From the NCBI GenBank assembly GCA_005406025.1, contig BGZK01002060.1, positions 18,301 through 82,300 on the forward strand: a DNA stretch of 64,000 nt, in the 5' to 3' direction. Both the position numbers and the translations under genes were made by a program. The notes under the pieces are model-generated. The model was not told the origin of the DNA and made no database searches. It saw only the letters and a program-made list of their open reading frames with translations. Below are positions 11,098-26,000 of this stretch, piece by piece; the stretch's first letter is position 1, and each line of letters opens with the position of its first letter. The stretch comes from Eumeta japonica. Lineage: Eukaryota > Arthropoda > Insecta > Lepidoptera > Psychidae.

Positions 11098-14000
11098 TTA
11101 TTTTACACCAAATATAGCATTAATATTATTCTTATATTTAGCGTCTGACGGTTCAAAAGGGGTTCCCGTGATAGGCGCTAGGTCGTACGTATCGAGAGCA
11201 GGTGGCTCCAATGTCAACTGATTGTCGCATAGTACACGCAGATGATGCCAGGCGGCGCCCCAGTCGTATTTCAAAATCTCCCTGAAGAACTGTACTGCCA
11301 GCTCCTGAAAGTATCGTATTTTAAAAATTTCCAAAAACAAATCAAGGAAGATCATTGAATGTCCAAATTATTTTATCAATTATAAATCAAAATAAAATTG
11401 TAAAAATCAAAATTTTAGGATCGTCTATGACAAAATCGTCGTTCCCAATTAGATTCGAGAAGGGCAGGGCATATTTTTTAAATTGTTTTATTTTTTTTAG
11501 TAATTTTGTAACTTTAGGAATTTAGTAATTACTAATAGATCAAATAAAAAAAATAATGCGTGTTGGACTTATGTAGACAGTTTACAAATTTATTTGAAGA
11601 GTATCTTCGTCTTTTACTGTTACATTATGTAATATAAAAAAAAATAAGCTAGCTTTGATGCTATGACATGATGTAAGAATAATTAATGTAATCTGTTCTG
11701 TATTGGGGCAGGTCTGCCTGTACCTGCTTTGTGTTACCCACTAAGATGTAAGGCCATATTAGTAAAGCCCACTTAAGTGTGCGTTCCATTTTGAGAGTAG
11801 AAAGAGCAAGAGAATTATATTGTTTTGCTATAGAAAATAATATATGTCTCACTCCCACGTTATTTCTTGAGATGGTGCATCATTTGCGTGACGTTTATTA
11901 ATATGGGCGTAAATTTGTGATATCTCTCAGACACTCAACTAATGAAGCAAAACATCCTGACCGTGAATGGCGGTCCCACTGGCTTTACCGCTGCTGCAAC
12001 TCCACACACTATTGTATAGTTGCAACAGCAGTTAGCAGCAATAAAAATATATTTTTAGTTTGCCTCCATGAGGTTGTATTACGTTTAGGTATTGTAAATA
12101 ACAAAAACAATTAAAAATAACAATTAACAACTTACGAACGCGACGAGTGTATATGATAGTAGAAAACAATAGCGTAACCAAGGCAACAAGTGGCAACCGA
12201 CCGACTCGACCAATCCGCAGCGAGTGTGATGTACCGTATTACCCTCTTACCTCACTTCACCGCCGCAACAATTCCCTCACCTCACCAATCCCACTTAACC
12301 CTCTAAATGCCCGTAAAAGCATGTTGCTGCGACGTTTTTAGTGGTTAACTTCAGAACCGCACATATCGGTTGCACATATTGTACACAACAACTAACGTCA
12401 ATGATTGCATTCCAAATTTCCACTTATATATGGATTAAAAAAAAAAAGTTTAACATAATGACTCCATATAATTCAAAAAACAATTGAGTAAAAAATATTT
12501 AGTCAACCGCAAGAACGTCAACTGGTAAGTTTTGTACTTTCTAAGTGAGTGGAGAAAAAAACCATGCTCTTTTAGTACCCCAATAAAATAAATGTAAAAA
12601 ATCATTTTATCCTTCAACAATGCAATAAAATAAAGCAAGTAAAAATTTATTAAAACACTAGGGCAGTTTTCATAGATGTGAAGCAAGATTGCTTCTGGTG
12701 TGACATATTTAATCTATTCCAACAGACTATTATAATCTAAAACAATTGTTTTTAAATAATATCCACACATACATTCTGACTTGTCAATACAGTTCTAGTA
12801 ATACTATAACACAAGGTGACGACATATAGGCGAATTATTTTGTCGACGTTCCCTAAGTAGGCGAATACCTGTAATGGTTTCGGTTGCCTGTTCGACAAGT
12901 AGGGTCGGACGCAGCTCATTGCCCTCTCCAAAGGGCCATCCTCGAGCCGCAGGTCCACCGCCAGCGTACGCAGCGAGCTCAGCGCGGCGAGCTGCGTTCT
13001 GTACGCGTGACTAGAGCGGTACGCCGACCCGACGTCCTTCAAATGACTGTCATTCGACGAAATCTCGATGAACTTGTATATTTTTGGCAGGACTTCTCTG
13101 TTGAACATAGATTATATGTCTGAATGTAATATCACGACTCGTAATGTTGCCAATAAATAAATTAGTAATGAGAGAATGTTTGTATAAATTTCTAGTTTTA
13201 TGGCATTTATAGATAGAATATAAAAACTGTAGTGCAGAACGAATGCCAATATAATAATAATATAAACTCACGCTTCCCAGAAGGGTAGGCAGATATTATA
13301 GATTTGCATATGGTATGATGTTTGCATATCTCTTGCTTCAATTACATCCATCAATCTTTTCATGCAAGTTCGTCAGTTTCAGGTGCTTAAAATTAGGCCC
13401 TTTTTTTACTATGCCACCAATGTGGTCTGCATAGGGTTTCCTAAGGCGACCCTCGCCGACTTTTCCATCACACCCATTTGCTGTATAGATTTGTTTTGCA
13501 GGATTACTTTCATTCATTCTTTCCAGATGGCCAAACCACCGCAACATACCTCTTTCTACTCTAGTCACTACATCTTCCTTCAAGCCACACCGCTGTCTAA
13601 CATCACTGTTTCTACATCTATCTTTCCGAGATACTCTACACATACTACGCAAAGATCGCATCTCCACCGCATTGATCCTACCTTCATTTTTTTCCGCCAT
13701 ACCTAGCTTTCACTACCACACATAAGCATATGGAACACGACTGAATTATGAATTGTAATCCCTATACAGCGGTTCCAGTGCTCGTATTAGAATAAATGAG
13801 GTATACACTGACTGGTTTGACAAACACAAGGGTATCAAACAAGGACATGTAGCTTCATCGTGGCTATTCAACCCTATTTATGAATAGCTGTTTGTATGAT
13901 TTGAAAGAGTATGAGTGTGGACTAAGGATGGATGAGCCGTCTGTCAAACACCTTCTGTACGTCGACGACCAAGTAGTCTGCACCGTTGGCGTGTGAGCTG

Positions 14001-17000
14001 CAGGAAATGGTAACTAGAATGAACGATTCTGTTAAGAGGTATGAAAGTAAATGTCAGTATAAGACTAAGGTAATGGTGTTTGAAAGGGGCGAAAGCTCGA
14101 CTGAATATGACATATATATAAAAGGTGAGAAAGTCCAACAAGTGAAGAATTTTCAAATGTTTATCAAACAGTACTATTGTATACATTAATACATGTAAAT
14201 AAAAATAAATACAATTGCACGTGATGTTTTTCACCATGTGAATTCATAATTCATAACTTGTGAAACTGTATATTTTATGAATTAAATTGTTCTCGTTCTA
14301 GTTGTTTCTATACTGTTGATATAATTAAATGATAATTTTTGTAAGAGTCTAAATATTCTAATGAAAAATGAAAGAAATATATTTACTTGAGCGCTCTGTT
14401 CTGTATGAAGTCTTTGGAGACAGTAGCCATAGTAACTAGTAACTCTAGAGCGCTCCTCAACACTGCTGGCTCTTTCGTTTCGTCGAATCTAGGCACCAAG
14501 GGAGCCCACGCGAGATGCACCAACGGTAGTAGTTCATCCTCATGTTCTCTTAATACCCACAAGCCCTTGTCTATGACTTGAATTGCTAACAGCTTCTCAT
14601 CTCGACATTTCGAAGGCACGAAGTTGACGCATCTCTTCAATATCGTCACCGTCATTGATATGTGTTGCGGCAAAGCAGGTTTTTCTTCTGTAAATAGTTC
14701 TATTATTTAATAAAAGACGTCAAACGATGAGTAAACTTTTACATACATTTGACGAATTGGAAAATTATTCTGTATACGTCTGACGAGAATGTAGGCCCGG
14801 AAGAGAAAACGTAGAGTGAATATAGGTGTGTGTGATTAAATGAATGAGAGATAAAAATGGCTTTTAAATTGAATTATAGTACAACGCATGAAACACTCGC
14901 TGTGAAATTAGTTATGAAAGCGTCGCAATGGGGTAAAATAGGAAAGCAGGGGAGAAGATGGTATAGTTGGAAAGCATTCAACTTGCGCGTTGCATTATTC
15001 GCAGGTAATTCAAAGCGGCAGAGTTTCGCGAGTTGTACTGTACCAATTAGTTATATTTCTACATAGCGTTGTGTGAGAATGATTTAAAGAGTAGGACAGG
15101 GAATTTTTTAAACTAATTTGAATTCTGCAGTTATTATTTACAATATAACTCGCCGAGTAAGAAATTGTATTTCATACATTGTGGTTAGTTTTCTTTTGTT
15201 TCAACTTTTACGACATATTTGCGATATAAATTTAGAGTTAAATTCATTTACAATACAAAGAAAGGATTTTTTAGTCCTACTAATTGCTTATTCATCAATA
15301 AGCGTTTCAATTAAAATAACTGCAATTTTTTTTCGATTAGCTTTTGACATTACATGATTATAATTATACATATAAGAGTAATAAAAAAAACTTTAAATCT
15401 TTTATAATAAAAAAAAAAAATCTTATTAAGAAGTGGGCATAAAGGCTAGCAACAAATATTTAATGGATGTTGACCCTAATTAATATTGAAGTTAGTTAAC
15501 GGGGTAAAGGAGTACAGACCGCTGATAAGCGAAGTTGGAGCTACCCTTCGAGTAGAGCATCCGGGCGGGCAGACGCGCGTCCTGTAGCAAACAGCGATTC
15601 TTTTCCATATATTAGCAGAGCACAAACACATCACCTCGTTAAGTCGTCGCACGTGATCTATCCATCTCGCCCCTACCCCCGCAGTCGCCGGTATGAATCG
15701 TTCTCAAACAAATCAATGCCGTTAGGCAGTCTGTACTCCTTATGTCTGTGGTAAATGTCAAATTTATTAGGAAGTTGTGGTAGACTAGTATTCATTGACT
15801 GAAACGTGACTCTGACAAAAAAAAAAAGAATAAGAGTTAGAACCTGTGGTTCTAAATATTTGGAAGGAAGCGCGCGCGCATATCCGCTATAGAGATATGG
15901 CAAATGGAAACATTCGAGCGTAAGTTGGAATTGTTTAGTTCGACAATTCAACACCATTCTTCGTCGCATATTTAGACAGTTGCCTTTCCTCCTCCTGATT
16001 CTGATCTCTTTGATTTTAATTTCATAAAAACACATGAATACCTTATTGTTGTGTTTTGTCATAGTAAAAAACAAGTGTATTAAATTCTGGTGTTTCATGT
16101 TTTCATTTTTGTAAGCATTTAATATATCAAGAAATTAGGTACTCCGTCTAGTTTTGCACTACAGTCACTAAATTATATGTTAGAAATACATTTCTTTTGT
16201 TGAACTACTGAACCCAACACTTGTCAATTAATGTAGTTTTATACTGAAACTCATTGATTATTTATTTATTGTATGAAGACTCATACATCATTTATACATA
16301 CCTATATGAAATGGTCTTACACACATCAAACTGACTACCAACATTACATAATGTCAAATTGTAATTTGTAAACTACTTTAAAGTAATTTACTTTAAAAAT
16401 ATTTTTTTTTTTTCTAATTCAATACCAAAACCGACATCACATTTCGTCATTAATGAAAGCTTAGACGTTGACAAATTTTAAAATATGTTTTTTTTGCCTG
16501 TGAATTTGCATAATTAGTGACATGATCTATTGTTTGTTCAGCCTGAAATATCCGTCCTTCCGAATATCTGTGGTTTTAGATTACTGGACACATCGTGTTA
16601 AATGTACCCAGTACATGAATCAGGAAAGTTAAATATTTAAATATGTTAATCAAATCAAATTATATATTGTCGTGTTAAAGTTTTAAAATTATTATTGGTC
16701 TGGTACTCATAAAAAAGATCACTCTTGTGCTTGATACAAGTGCAATGCCTATGAGAATTGAGTGTTTAGAAATCTGAGTTCCTATCTATAGGAGTAGTAG
16801 ATCAATTATCGGGTAATTAACATATGATAACAAAATACATTTCACAGATATTTCGATTTTTTCTTATTATAACTAATTTTATTATTAATAATTTGTATTT
16901 AAAAATTAAAACACCTGTAACTTTATCGTCATAATCTAAAATGTCTTCCTCTTCTTTTGTCCTCAGGTCTTCCTTGTACATCTCTTCTGCACTCTTCCCC

Positions 17001-20000
17001 ATCTCTTTCTCGAATTCCTGGTTGTTTAAAAGTCTTTCGGCCTTCTCTTGATTTTGGATGTAGCTTAGCATATCACATAGAACATTAAATCTTTCGATTT
17101 CTTGCGTCTCAACAACTTCATTTTTGCTGGTTTCAGTTTCATTCGAATGGAACCATTTCTTTATGCATGTGAGAAACGTTAAGAATACTTGTAAATATGC
17201 GCTTAAATCATTCCCATGGTATTTGTCACAGCTCTGTACAAGGACCTGTAAAATTGAAAATGTATTCACTGTAATTGGTTTGTTGGTAAATTAATATTCA
17301 AATAAATCAAATTTACTAACAATCATTGTCATATTAACAAATTATTGGTTAAAAGGTTTTAAATAGTGATAAAAGTAGTTATAATAACTAAAAGTAGTGT
17401 AGACATGTTGTATTGATGGAATTATGCAAATACATCTGTAAAACTATTTGTTTACATGTTTGGAGAAATTTAAGTTCAACTATTTTAGGTATTCTAGGAG
17501 CTTTTATTTTAAGCTCTGTTAACAAAGATTTAGATCCCTTAAGCACAACATTTCTGATTACATAAAATAAGTGTACATGTTTTCTTTAATATATAAGTGG
17601 CAGATAACCCACTACCACGTACAAGTGCTTTGGACCAATAAGGGCAGAGCATTTTTCTTGACAAATGCGTCCACTTGTCATAGGAGCCAGTCGCCCTGTG
17701 ATAATAATTAGTGTTGTGTTTTGATTTACTTTAAATAATGGGGAATCACAAAACAAATGAGCTAAGCATAATGATGTTTGTGATGTTTCCCTACTACTTG
17801 ACTAAAATTTGACACAATCTATAATTACCACAACATTGTCAATTTCTGTTTTGTTTTTAATACAAGCCACTAAAAAGTATGCATTTCTTAAAAATTCGTG
17901 TTAAAAGCAGCAGTGTCACGATGTTCCACGAATAATCGGTCCTGGACAAGCGATAACACCGAGTGCCAACAATGGAATATCTTCAAATGTTGTCATTAAT
18001 TGGTAGAACACTTACATCGTTCACGATGCCGTACAGGCAGTCCAGTATGGCGGCGTCGCAATGCTCCAACACGACGCGCATTATACGTAACGCCGACTCG
18101 CTGTTCCACGACTGTCAACACACATATTTATACTCATAAACGTAAAAGTAACTGTCTATGGTCTTATGTGTCAATTACATTTTCATAACTAAGTTGCTGA
18201 ATTGATTTTGTTGAAATTTTGTATGAAGATGGCTAGAATTCCAAGAAAGGCTATATGGCTTTTTTGTTTATCGGTCTGTTTCTATTTCTTGTATGTTCTT
18301 TTACACCTCGTTGTTTTTAAGTGTATATTGAAAAACATTTTTGTTTAAAATATAAGCAACTGTCTATATACAGTGGAATCTCAATAACTCAAACCTCGTT
18401 AAGTCGAAATCCTCAGTAAGTCGAAAAAAATTGCCATTCCCTTTCGATGAACCCCTAAATATGCAGTATCTCGAATTATTTAGACTTCGTAACTCAAACA
18501 AAATGTTATTTCCCTACGAAGTATTGATAATACATATTTATACTCTATAATTCGAATTTCAAAAAGGAGACTCCGTAAGTTGTAATTGGTAAAATATAAT
18601 GACGTCTTACTTGGAATTCCCAGAAATAATAGCAATAAATTCCAAAATGAATATTCGGGTTCGGAGCTTCTAATCTATTGTTTTTGTCTTATACACGTGC
18701 AATGAATGAATACATTCATGAAACTTTCTAAGTAACACAGCTGTGAATGTTATGTTTGTTCCTTGTCGACACAGTCATATGTATCTCGAAGTTGTTGTTA
18801 AGTCGAAAACACGTTAACTCGAATTTTTTTGCATTTCCCTTGACATTTGAGTTATTGAGATTCCACTGTATATATATATCTTTGTCTTTATGTCTTCCTA
18901 TAATGCGATAGCAGGTTAATCAATTTTGGTGAAATTTAGTATCTAATAGAACTCATTAACAAAAAGTAAGCTATATAGCTTACTTTTAATATACTAATAT
19001 TAGTAGACCAAGAAATTGTTTACAAATTGTGGAAAAAAATGATTTAATAGTTAATTGTTTTTATTTTGACAAACATGTTTATTTGATTACTTTGCTTGGA
19101 AAGAGAGAGGAATGAAGGAAAAAGTTAAGGATTCCATAAAGAAGAAGGGTGGAGGGGGAGAAGAGTTTTTGAACACTGGTCCATTGAAGATCTTAAGATG
19201 CATTCTACAAAATCAATTGTTTGCTGTGCGTAACATCCTTTCAGTTCTATCACCATTCAATTAGTCAATGTGGAGCCAGCAACTTGCATGCGATCTATTT
19301 TGTCTTAAATGAACCACCATTTTCACCTGTTTCGGTTTCTTCAGAATTATTTAGACAGTATTAAGTTAACAACAAGAGAGGATTATCAAAACTACTTGAT
19401 AGTAGGTACATCTGAAATTCTGAATGTTAATACAAAAGTCAAAATGTTAAATCATTTTTTTTTATGAGTTTCAAAATAGATAATAGAACCCTATTAGGAT
19501 CACTTTTTTCCATCTGTCTGTTTATCTACCTGTCTGCTGTCTGCCTATTTAAATTGAAATTAATGTAAAATACATGGTCTCAGTCTCTTGGAGATAAAAA
19601 CATCAAGTTTTTGCAGTCAAAAGATTTTATCATTTTGTTACATATTTTTAAACTTTTAAACTCATCAAAATCTATATGATCATTTCCTGTTGACTTAGAA
19701 TCAAGAAATTTGGTAGAAAAAGAGTTGAAATTCGATGATTGATAATTTGTAACTATATCACATAAAAAGACAATTATTTGTGATTACTAATCAACATTAT
19801 TATATATGGTAAAATTTTCTAACTTTGTTCAATGAAAATCGAAGATTTTTGATAATTTGTTTATATAGAACGCTTAGGGCGCGAATCGTAGTAGGACTTG
19901 TACAGTTTTTTTTATACGTAGTATCTATGTCAATGTTGATGTCATGATCTGAAAAATTTTCAAGCTAGAAAATAGTTTTCTGTCAGAAGGACATGTCAAT

Positions 20001-23000
20001 GATGTTGGCGGTGTGCGTAATCAAAAACTTATCTCAATTATGTCTGCTGGTTACGGAGTGACCTCTAGTTTCTGAATTATAATTGCACTCTTCATATATC
20101 TGGAGAGTCTGCATGTTTGGCCTGTGGCCTAATAATAAACTGATTTAAATGAAAAAAAAGCCGGTCATGGATATTGCGCATACACAATAAAAAACGGGTC
20201 AAAAATTTAGATCGTTAAAGGCGGTATTGATCACCTTGCATCTTACCTTTTTCAGTTTTGTCGTTATTTGGTATGTAAAATAGTCCGCGTTCATGTTTAT
20301 AAGCTCGCCCACGTCTTTGTGGCCGCACGCTTGCGCTACGGCGCATATGGCACCCGCTCCGGATAAATGCAAAAGCTCATATTTACTACCTAAAATTTAT
20401 ATGTTTGAATAAATAATAATTAAAATAAAAATTAAATGTTATAAGTTCCAATGTGACAAAATGCAAGAGCCTAATCAATGATGGATTTAATTGTTATATA
20501 AAAATAGTAAGCGTGTGTTTCAAACGCTCATTTGCAATAGTTAACTGCTAATTTTTAAAGTAAACAACTAAATATGTCAAAATATAAATAATCTTAGAGA
20601 TATCGATCTTTGTGATATTACTTTAATGTCACATATGTCAATATCTTTAAAACCAACTTAGTCAACTATCAATTGTGAAGTTAAGCGACATTTTAATACA
20701 TTATACATACACAATAAATATATATATAGTTAGCTCTAGCCCCACTTAGTTGATTATGCGGGTGATACAGCGAACATTTATAAAATCAATACATCCCTTG
20801 TTGATCAAAGTGCACTATGTTGATCATATGTGATTTCTTATTTTAGAAAAGTTAATCCTGACTTTCTTACTTACCTGAATCCTGACTTACGACATTCATA
20901 AAATCTTTATATTGCGAGAAAAACACATACAAGTCTGCAGACGACTTTATTGAACCAATATTATTTGACGCATAATTGTAAATAATAAAAACAGGAGACA
21001 GTTTTTTGTCCAACTTTTTGTAACCACAGGTTTAAATCGAACATTATTTATTCTGGGCAATTCTACGCGCGGCGTTAACACACGATGTATAATCGAAAAA
21101 CGCAGCCAAGTAGACTTTACAATAAAATATCACCCTGCAGGGCCTCATTTCGTCACCGAACTCGACCATCTCCTTTTAAAAATGTACTTCAGTGGTCATG
21201 CACCAAGCACAAGATGTTGATATACTTTGCTATCACATATATACAGCCTTGTTTGATCCAACAGTTAGACCATTATCATGATCAACATGGGGTCTTAAAA
21301 ATTTCACTAGGAGTACATTCAGTGCCAATGAAATAATATATGGATGCAATTTTGTATTTTTAACCGATATATTCGTATCTGGTAAACCTAAACTATGTAG
21401 TAGAGTAGATATATTTAAATAAAGAATGATCAACATTAGGTAAATGAAAAATGATCAACATCTACTGAAAATCACTGGTACAATTAATTTGGCAAGGAGG
21501 TATATATATGCATTATTATAATTATATATAATTATTATTTGCCTTTTGAATATCAACGCCTTATTAAAAATGTTCAAATTTAAGAAATAATAATCATTTG
21601 AGAAACTATTGGTTAAAATTATTAATTATTATTCATATAATCATTTAATAAACTTACCTACTCTCTCCAAAATCATACAAAGTGTCCTTAACAAATACTG
21701 TTGATACTCATTTCCAAGTGCTGTGGCCACCAAACCAACACCTTCAGTTAGCAGGCAAGACAGCACCAAGTTATTTCTGGCCTGAGCTAGGGTAGAACAA
21801 CTGTTTGGATCTTTAATGGGTTGCGATCGAGGCGCCTTGTAACTTATGTCAGTATACCTAATTTCTACAGCACCCTCATACAAACCTGAAATGAGAATAT
21901 TTTAATAGATTTTAAATAACCACTTTTTATTATTGCTTTAGATGTACATGTTATATTGAAAATAATTCAAGATCTGGGAGGTCTTAAATCATTGACAATT
22001 TGCTTACATTATACTTAAAGTCCCCCTGTTCAATTCTACCTTCAAAACTTTATAATGTGCCGGTCCACCAATGCATTATAAAGTTGATCACCAGAGAGAA
22101 TAATAGTTATTCCATATGTAGGTGGAGCTGCTTATGGAATAAGTACTCTCATCTCTGGGCTGCGTGCATTTCAATAATAGATTCTTAGACTTGACTGGAT
22201 ATAGTGCAGAGTGCATATTGTCAGAGATTGAATGGTTCATGGAACAGATATTCTGATCTTGTAAATAAATATTGCTGCCCTTTACATATACTACTACGTA
22301 TATTGTGGGATTATCCCGAAAAATTATTTTATCTAATACCAGCTGTTAAGTTCCACCACTAGATCATTGCACATCTAAATTGTACCCCAATTATGTCAAA
22401 GAGTTAGGGTCCTCTACTCGTTAAATGAGGTTCCTATGGCGCACGACAAAACCATAGGACAAACCTCAATCAGCGATTTTAGAAAAACATATGACATTAG
22501 TACATAGAAAAGAGAAAATATCATTTAAAATAATAGCAACGTGTCAATATGCTCCTGAAATCATAGACATTTAACAGATGAGTGACTTACATGCACATTT
22601 CTGTCTCTAGTATAAAATATATAAATAAATAAGTTAATACATACATACATGATGTTATTTTATGAACGGAAAATGAATATTCTGTTTTTTAAGTAGTATT
22701 GAACTGTTTCATAATTGAAATTCCTAATCTGATACATTACCTGGTACATTATCCTTTTCCCAAGATCGAGGATTATATACTGATACGTCCAAGGTGTCAT
22801 CATTAGTCAACGGAGGTTCCGAATTAGATACCTTCAAAGGTAGGTACCAGATTTCAGGTTCAATATATGCTTCTAATATTCTTTTCAGTACATTTATGTC
22901 TGGCGATTGCGCTGAAATTGATGATACACATAAGTTTTTTCCTGTGCATAGGGAAATAGTGGTATTTATTATATAGTAATTTTTAACTTCCCGCTAAGAA

Positions 23001-26000
23001 AATTCAAAATTTTCGGAAAGTTATTGGTTTCACCCCATTTTGCAAAAATCGAGTTCTCATTAGATCTCGACGTTCTGAGTGTCTAGGAAGCTTCCCTGAT
23101 CATCCCTGAGATGATGTCCGTATGTCTGTGTGGATGTGTGTGTGTTCGTGTGGATGTATGTAAACCTCTTATAACTTTTAAACGGCTTGACCGAATCGAG
23201 CACACTAAACGGCGTTCCAAAGAGTTTCACCAAACTTAGATTTCCTGAAAGTTTGGGTCGATTTGGACCGGTAGATTTTGAGAAATTTTCAAAAAACTAA
23301 TAATTTTTTTTTAAAAGTGGTTTTTTCAAAATAACTTTAAGATGGCTTGACCGATCAATTTCAAAATGTAATCAGCTCTTAACCTATTAAAAACACGCCG
23401 ATTGCCGCAAACCGGGTCAAAATTGGTTGATTCGTTTGTGAGAAATCGTTGTCGAAGGAAATAAAAAAAAAACCGTTTTTTTGGAATAACTAGGAAACGG
23501 CTTGACCAATCGATTTAAAACTCTAACCAGCTCTTGACCCTGTAAAAACACGTCGATTGCCGCAAACCGGGTTAAAATCGGTTGATTTGTTTGTGAAAAA
23601 TCATTGTCAACAGAAATCAAAGAAAACTATTTTTTCTAATTTCCACGAAATTTTTTATCTGGTTAATAAGTACCTCCGATTTTTTACTCAAAAAATCGCA
23701 TCAAATCCAGTAAAATATAGAGTGTTTCGAACTTGAAATTAGCGGGAATTTTCAAGATTTCATAAAAAAAAAGAATACTAAAGTAAATTTGAAATTGAAG
23801 TGAAGAACATATATTTTTTAAGCATAATAAATCTGTAGATAGTTAAAAATGCACATATACAAAACTATAGCACATATTATACCTAATGAGAAATGAAAGA
23901 TTGAACGTTTTAAAAGAAAACTAGTCTGACTAGTCTAATTCATCCATCTGTCTAGTCCTTAAAAAACTTGAAGGAAAATGGAGAAAAAATGACCATGTAG
24001 ACAAAGTTCAGACATCAAAGAATAGTGTTAAGAAAAATACAATTAATTATTTATAATTCACAAAATGTAACTATTCTCCACATGACCACAAAAATTCGCA
24101 AATACAATCCTTACATACCTCTTACTGTATATACCTCTAATTACTATATATTCTTCCAAATTACATTATTGCTCTAATATATTTTTTACTGATTAATCTT
24201 TTAAGGATGATCAACACATGCCGCACAGGGATCACATCCCCACTGTGTTGTATCTACTTTTGTATGTCATACAGCAAACCCAACAATCATTAGCAGTGTA
24301 TACGGTATACAGGAACCGCATATGCAAAGTTGTGTTCTACTAGAATACTGAATTTTATCAATCCATCTATCAGCTCATTAAATAATCAAATCAATTTATC
24401 AGCTGTTTAAACAAAAGCATTAAGTTGTAAGAAGACATGCAGACTAATGGTCAGACATAAACAAAAAAGAGCTGCTTATGCATTCTATAAGGTTCAAACT
24501 ACCTTGATACTAAATTTCATCAAAATCGATTTGGCAATTAAGCCTTGAAAACAACAGGTAAACAAAGTTGCTTCTGCATTTATAATATTACTAGCTCTTG
24601 CCCACGTCTCCGCCAGCGTCGACATAAAATAACATTTTTTTTTTGGATAGGATTTGTATAAAATCCATTCTTAGTGAGCGTCTATGTCTCAAATAGAGTA
24701 AATATGCTAAATTTCAAGTCAATTAGACCTATAGTTTCAGAGATCTTGTGACGAGTCAGTCAGTCAGTCAGTGGTATCTCGCTAAAATAAATATACAGAA
24801 TGGAATCGATCATGCATCTTTCCAAAAATATTCAGAATCTCCTTCTTTTTTAGGGCAACTTTGCCAAAATAACTACAACAAAAATATCATTGAAAATATG
24901 CTTATAAATAATATAAATCAATATTGACATAACCTTAGTAAATGCTCAGCCACCCGCCATCGCGAGCACCGTGCCGGACGCCGCGCGTTTGGCGGACCGT
25001 GAAGCGTGTCCGGGGCACGTGCCAACTCAAATTTTAAAGCATTTATCTAGTCACTTACCTACAAATAACATTTGATATTGTTAATGATATAAAGGTCGCC
25101 GAAGGTCTCATTAGTCTCTCATTTTCCACATGTATTCCACTCACCTCTAAACAAACAAGGCTAACTAAAGCAAATTATTGGTTAAACGATGGGCTCGCAA
25201 GCAGCAATGCTACCTCAACAAACTCCCCAACAAAAATCATGTTTGCTTATTCGATAGCAGTGAAAGACATTGTTATTAAACACTAATATTAATCAAAAAC
25301 AATCTTAGTTTTAAAAATGTCAATATCGTTAACGTAACACTTTATAACAAAATACTTAAAGTTCCTTGGATGGTCAATGATTGCGCGCATGCAGTGCGAA
25401 TTAGCTAGGAAGACGTAACGTTCATGCACGATTGCCGGGGCGCTATTGGCTTGGTGAATTTCGTGAACGCGCTTGGGAGAGCGCGGCGTGCACAAATACA
25501 TAAATTTTTCTCAGAAACAGCTACTTTAACGACTATGGTTACTTTGGCAAAGGAGTTCTAAAAAAGAAGATAATGAATATTTGCAAAAAAAATGCATTAT
25601 CGATTCCATACTGTATAGAATATGAATTTTATTAAAATTGAATAAAATTTCAAGAAGATATCTAAAAAAAATAGTACAGAAACATAATATGAATATTGTT
25701 TTGTTGTATAATAAATGCAATCATTTTTAGATGTGTTGTAAATTGTTTGAATTTATTGCAAAAATGACATGATATAGGCAATAGAGCTCGATAAGCTCTA
25801 TTGCCTATGTGTGAGGCATTGTATCACATGTGTTGAGCAAAAGCGTTTTTGCAGCGCACAGTTACGAAGTTTCCTGAAGAGTGTAAATTTTAAATAGAAT
25901 TTCTGATATTGTTATATATGTCGACGAGGTGGGATAGGGCTCATACACTTATTATCACTATTCAACAAAAGTACTTTTTACATACAAATCATAAAATGAA

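Noticed and set aside
12147..12341. Piggybac-like start 'TTAACCCTCTAAATGCCCG' near 12296
   Set aside because: No partner terminus or second TTAA at a sensible distance was found, so the match is probably chance.
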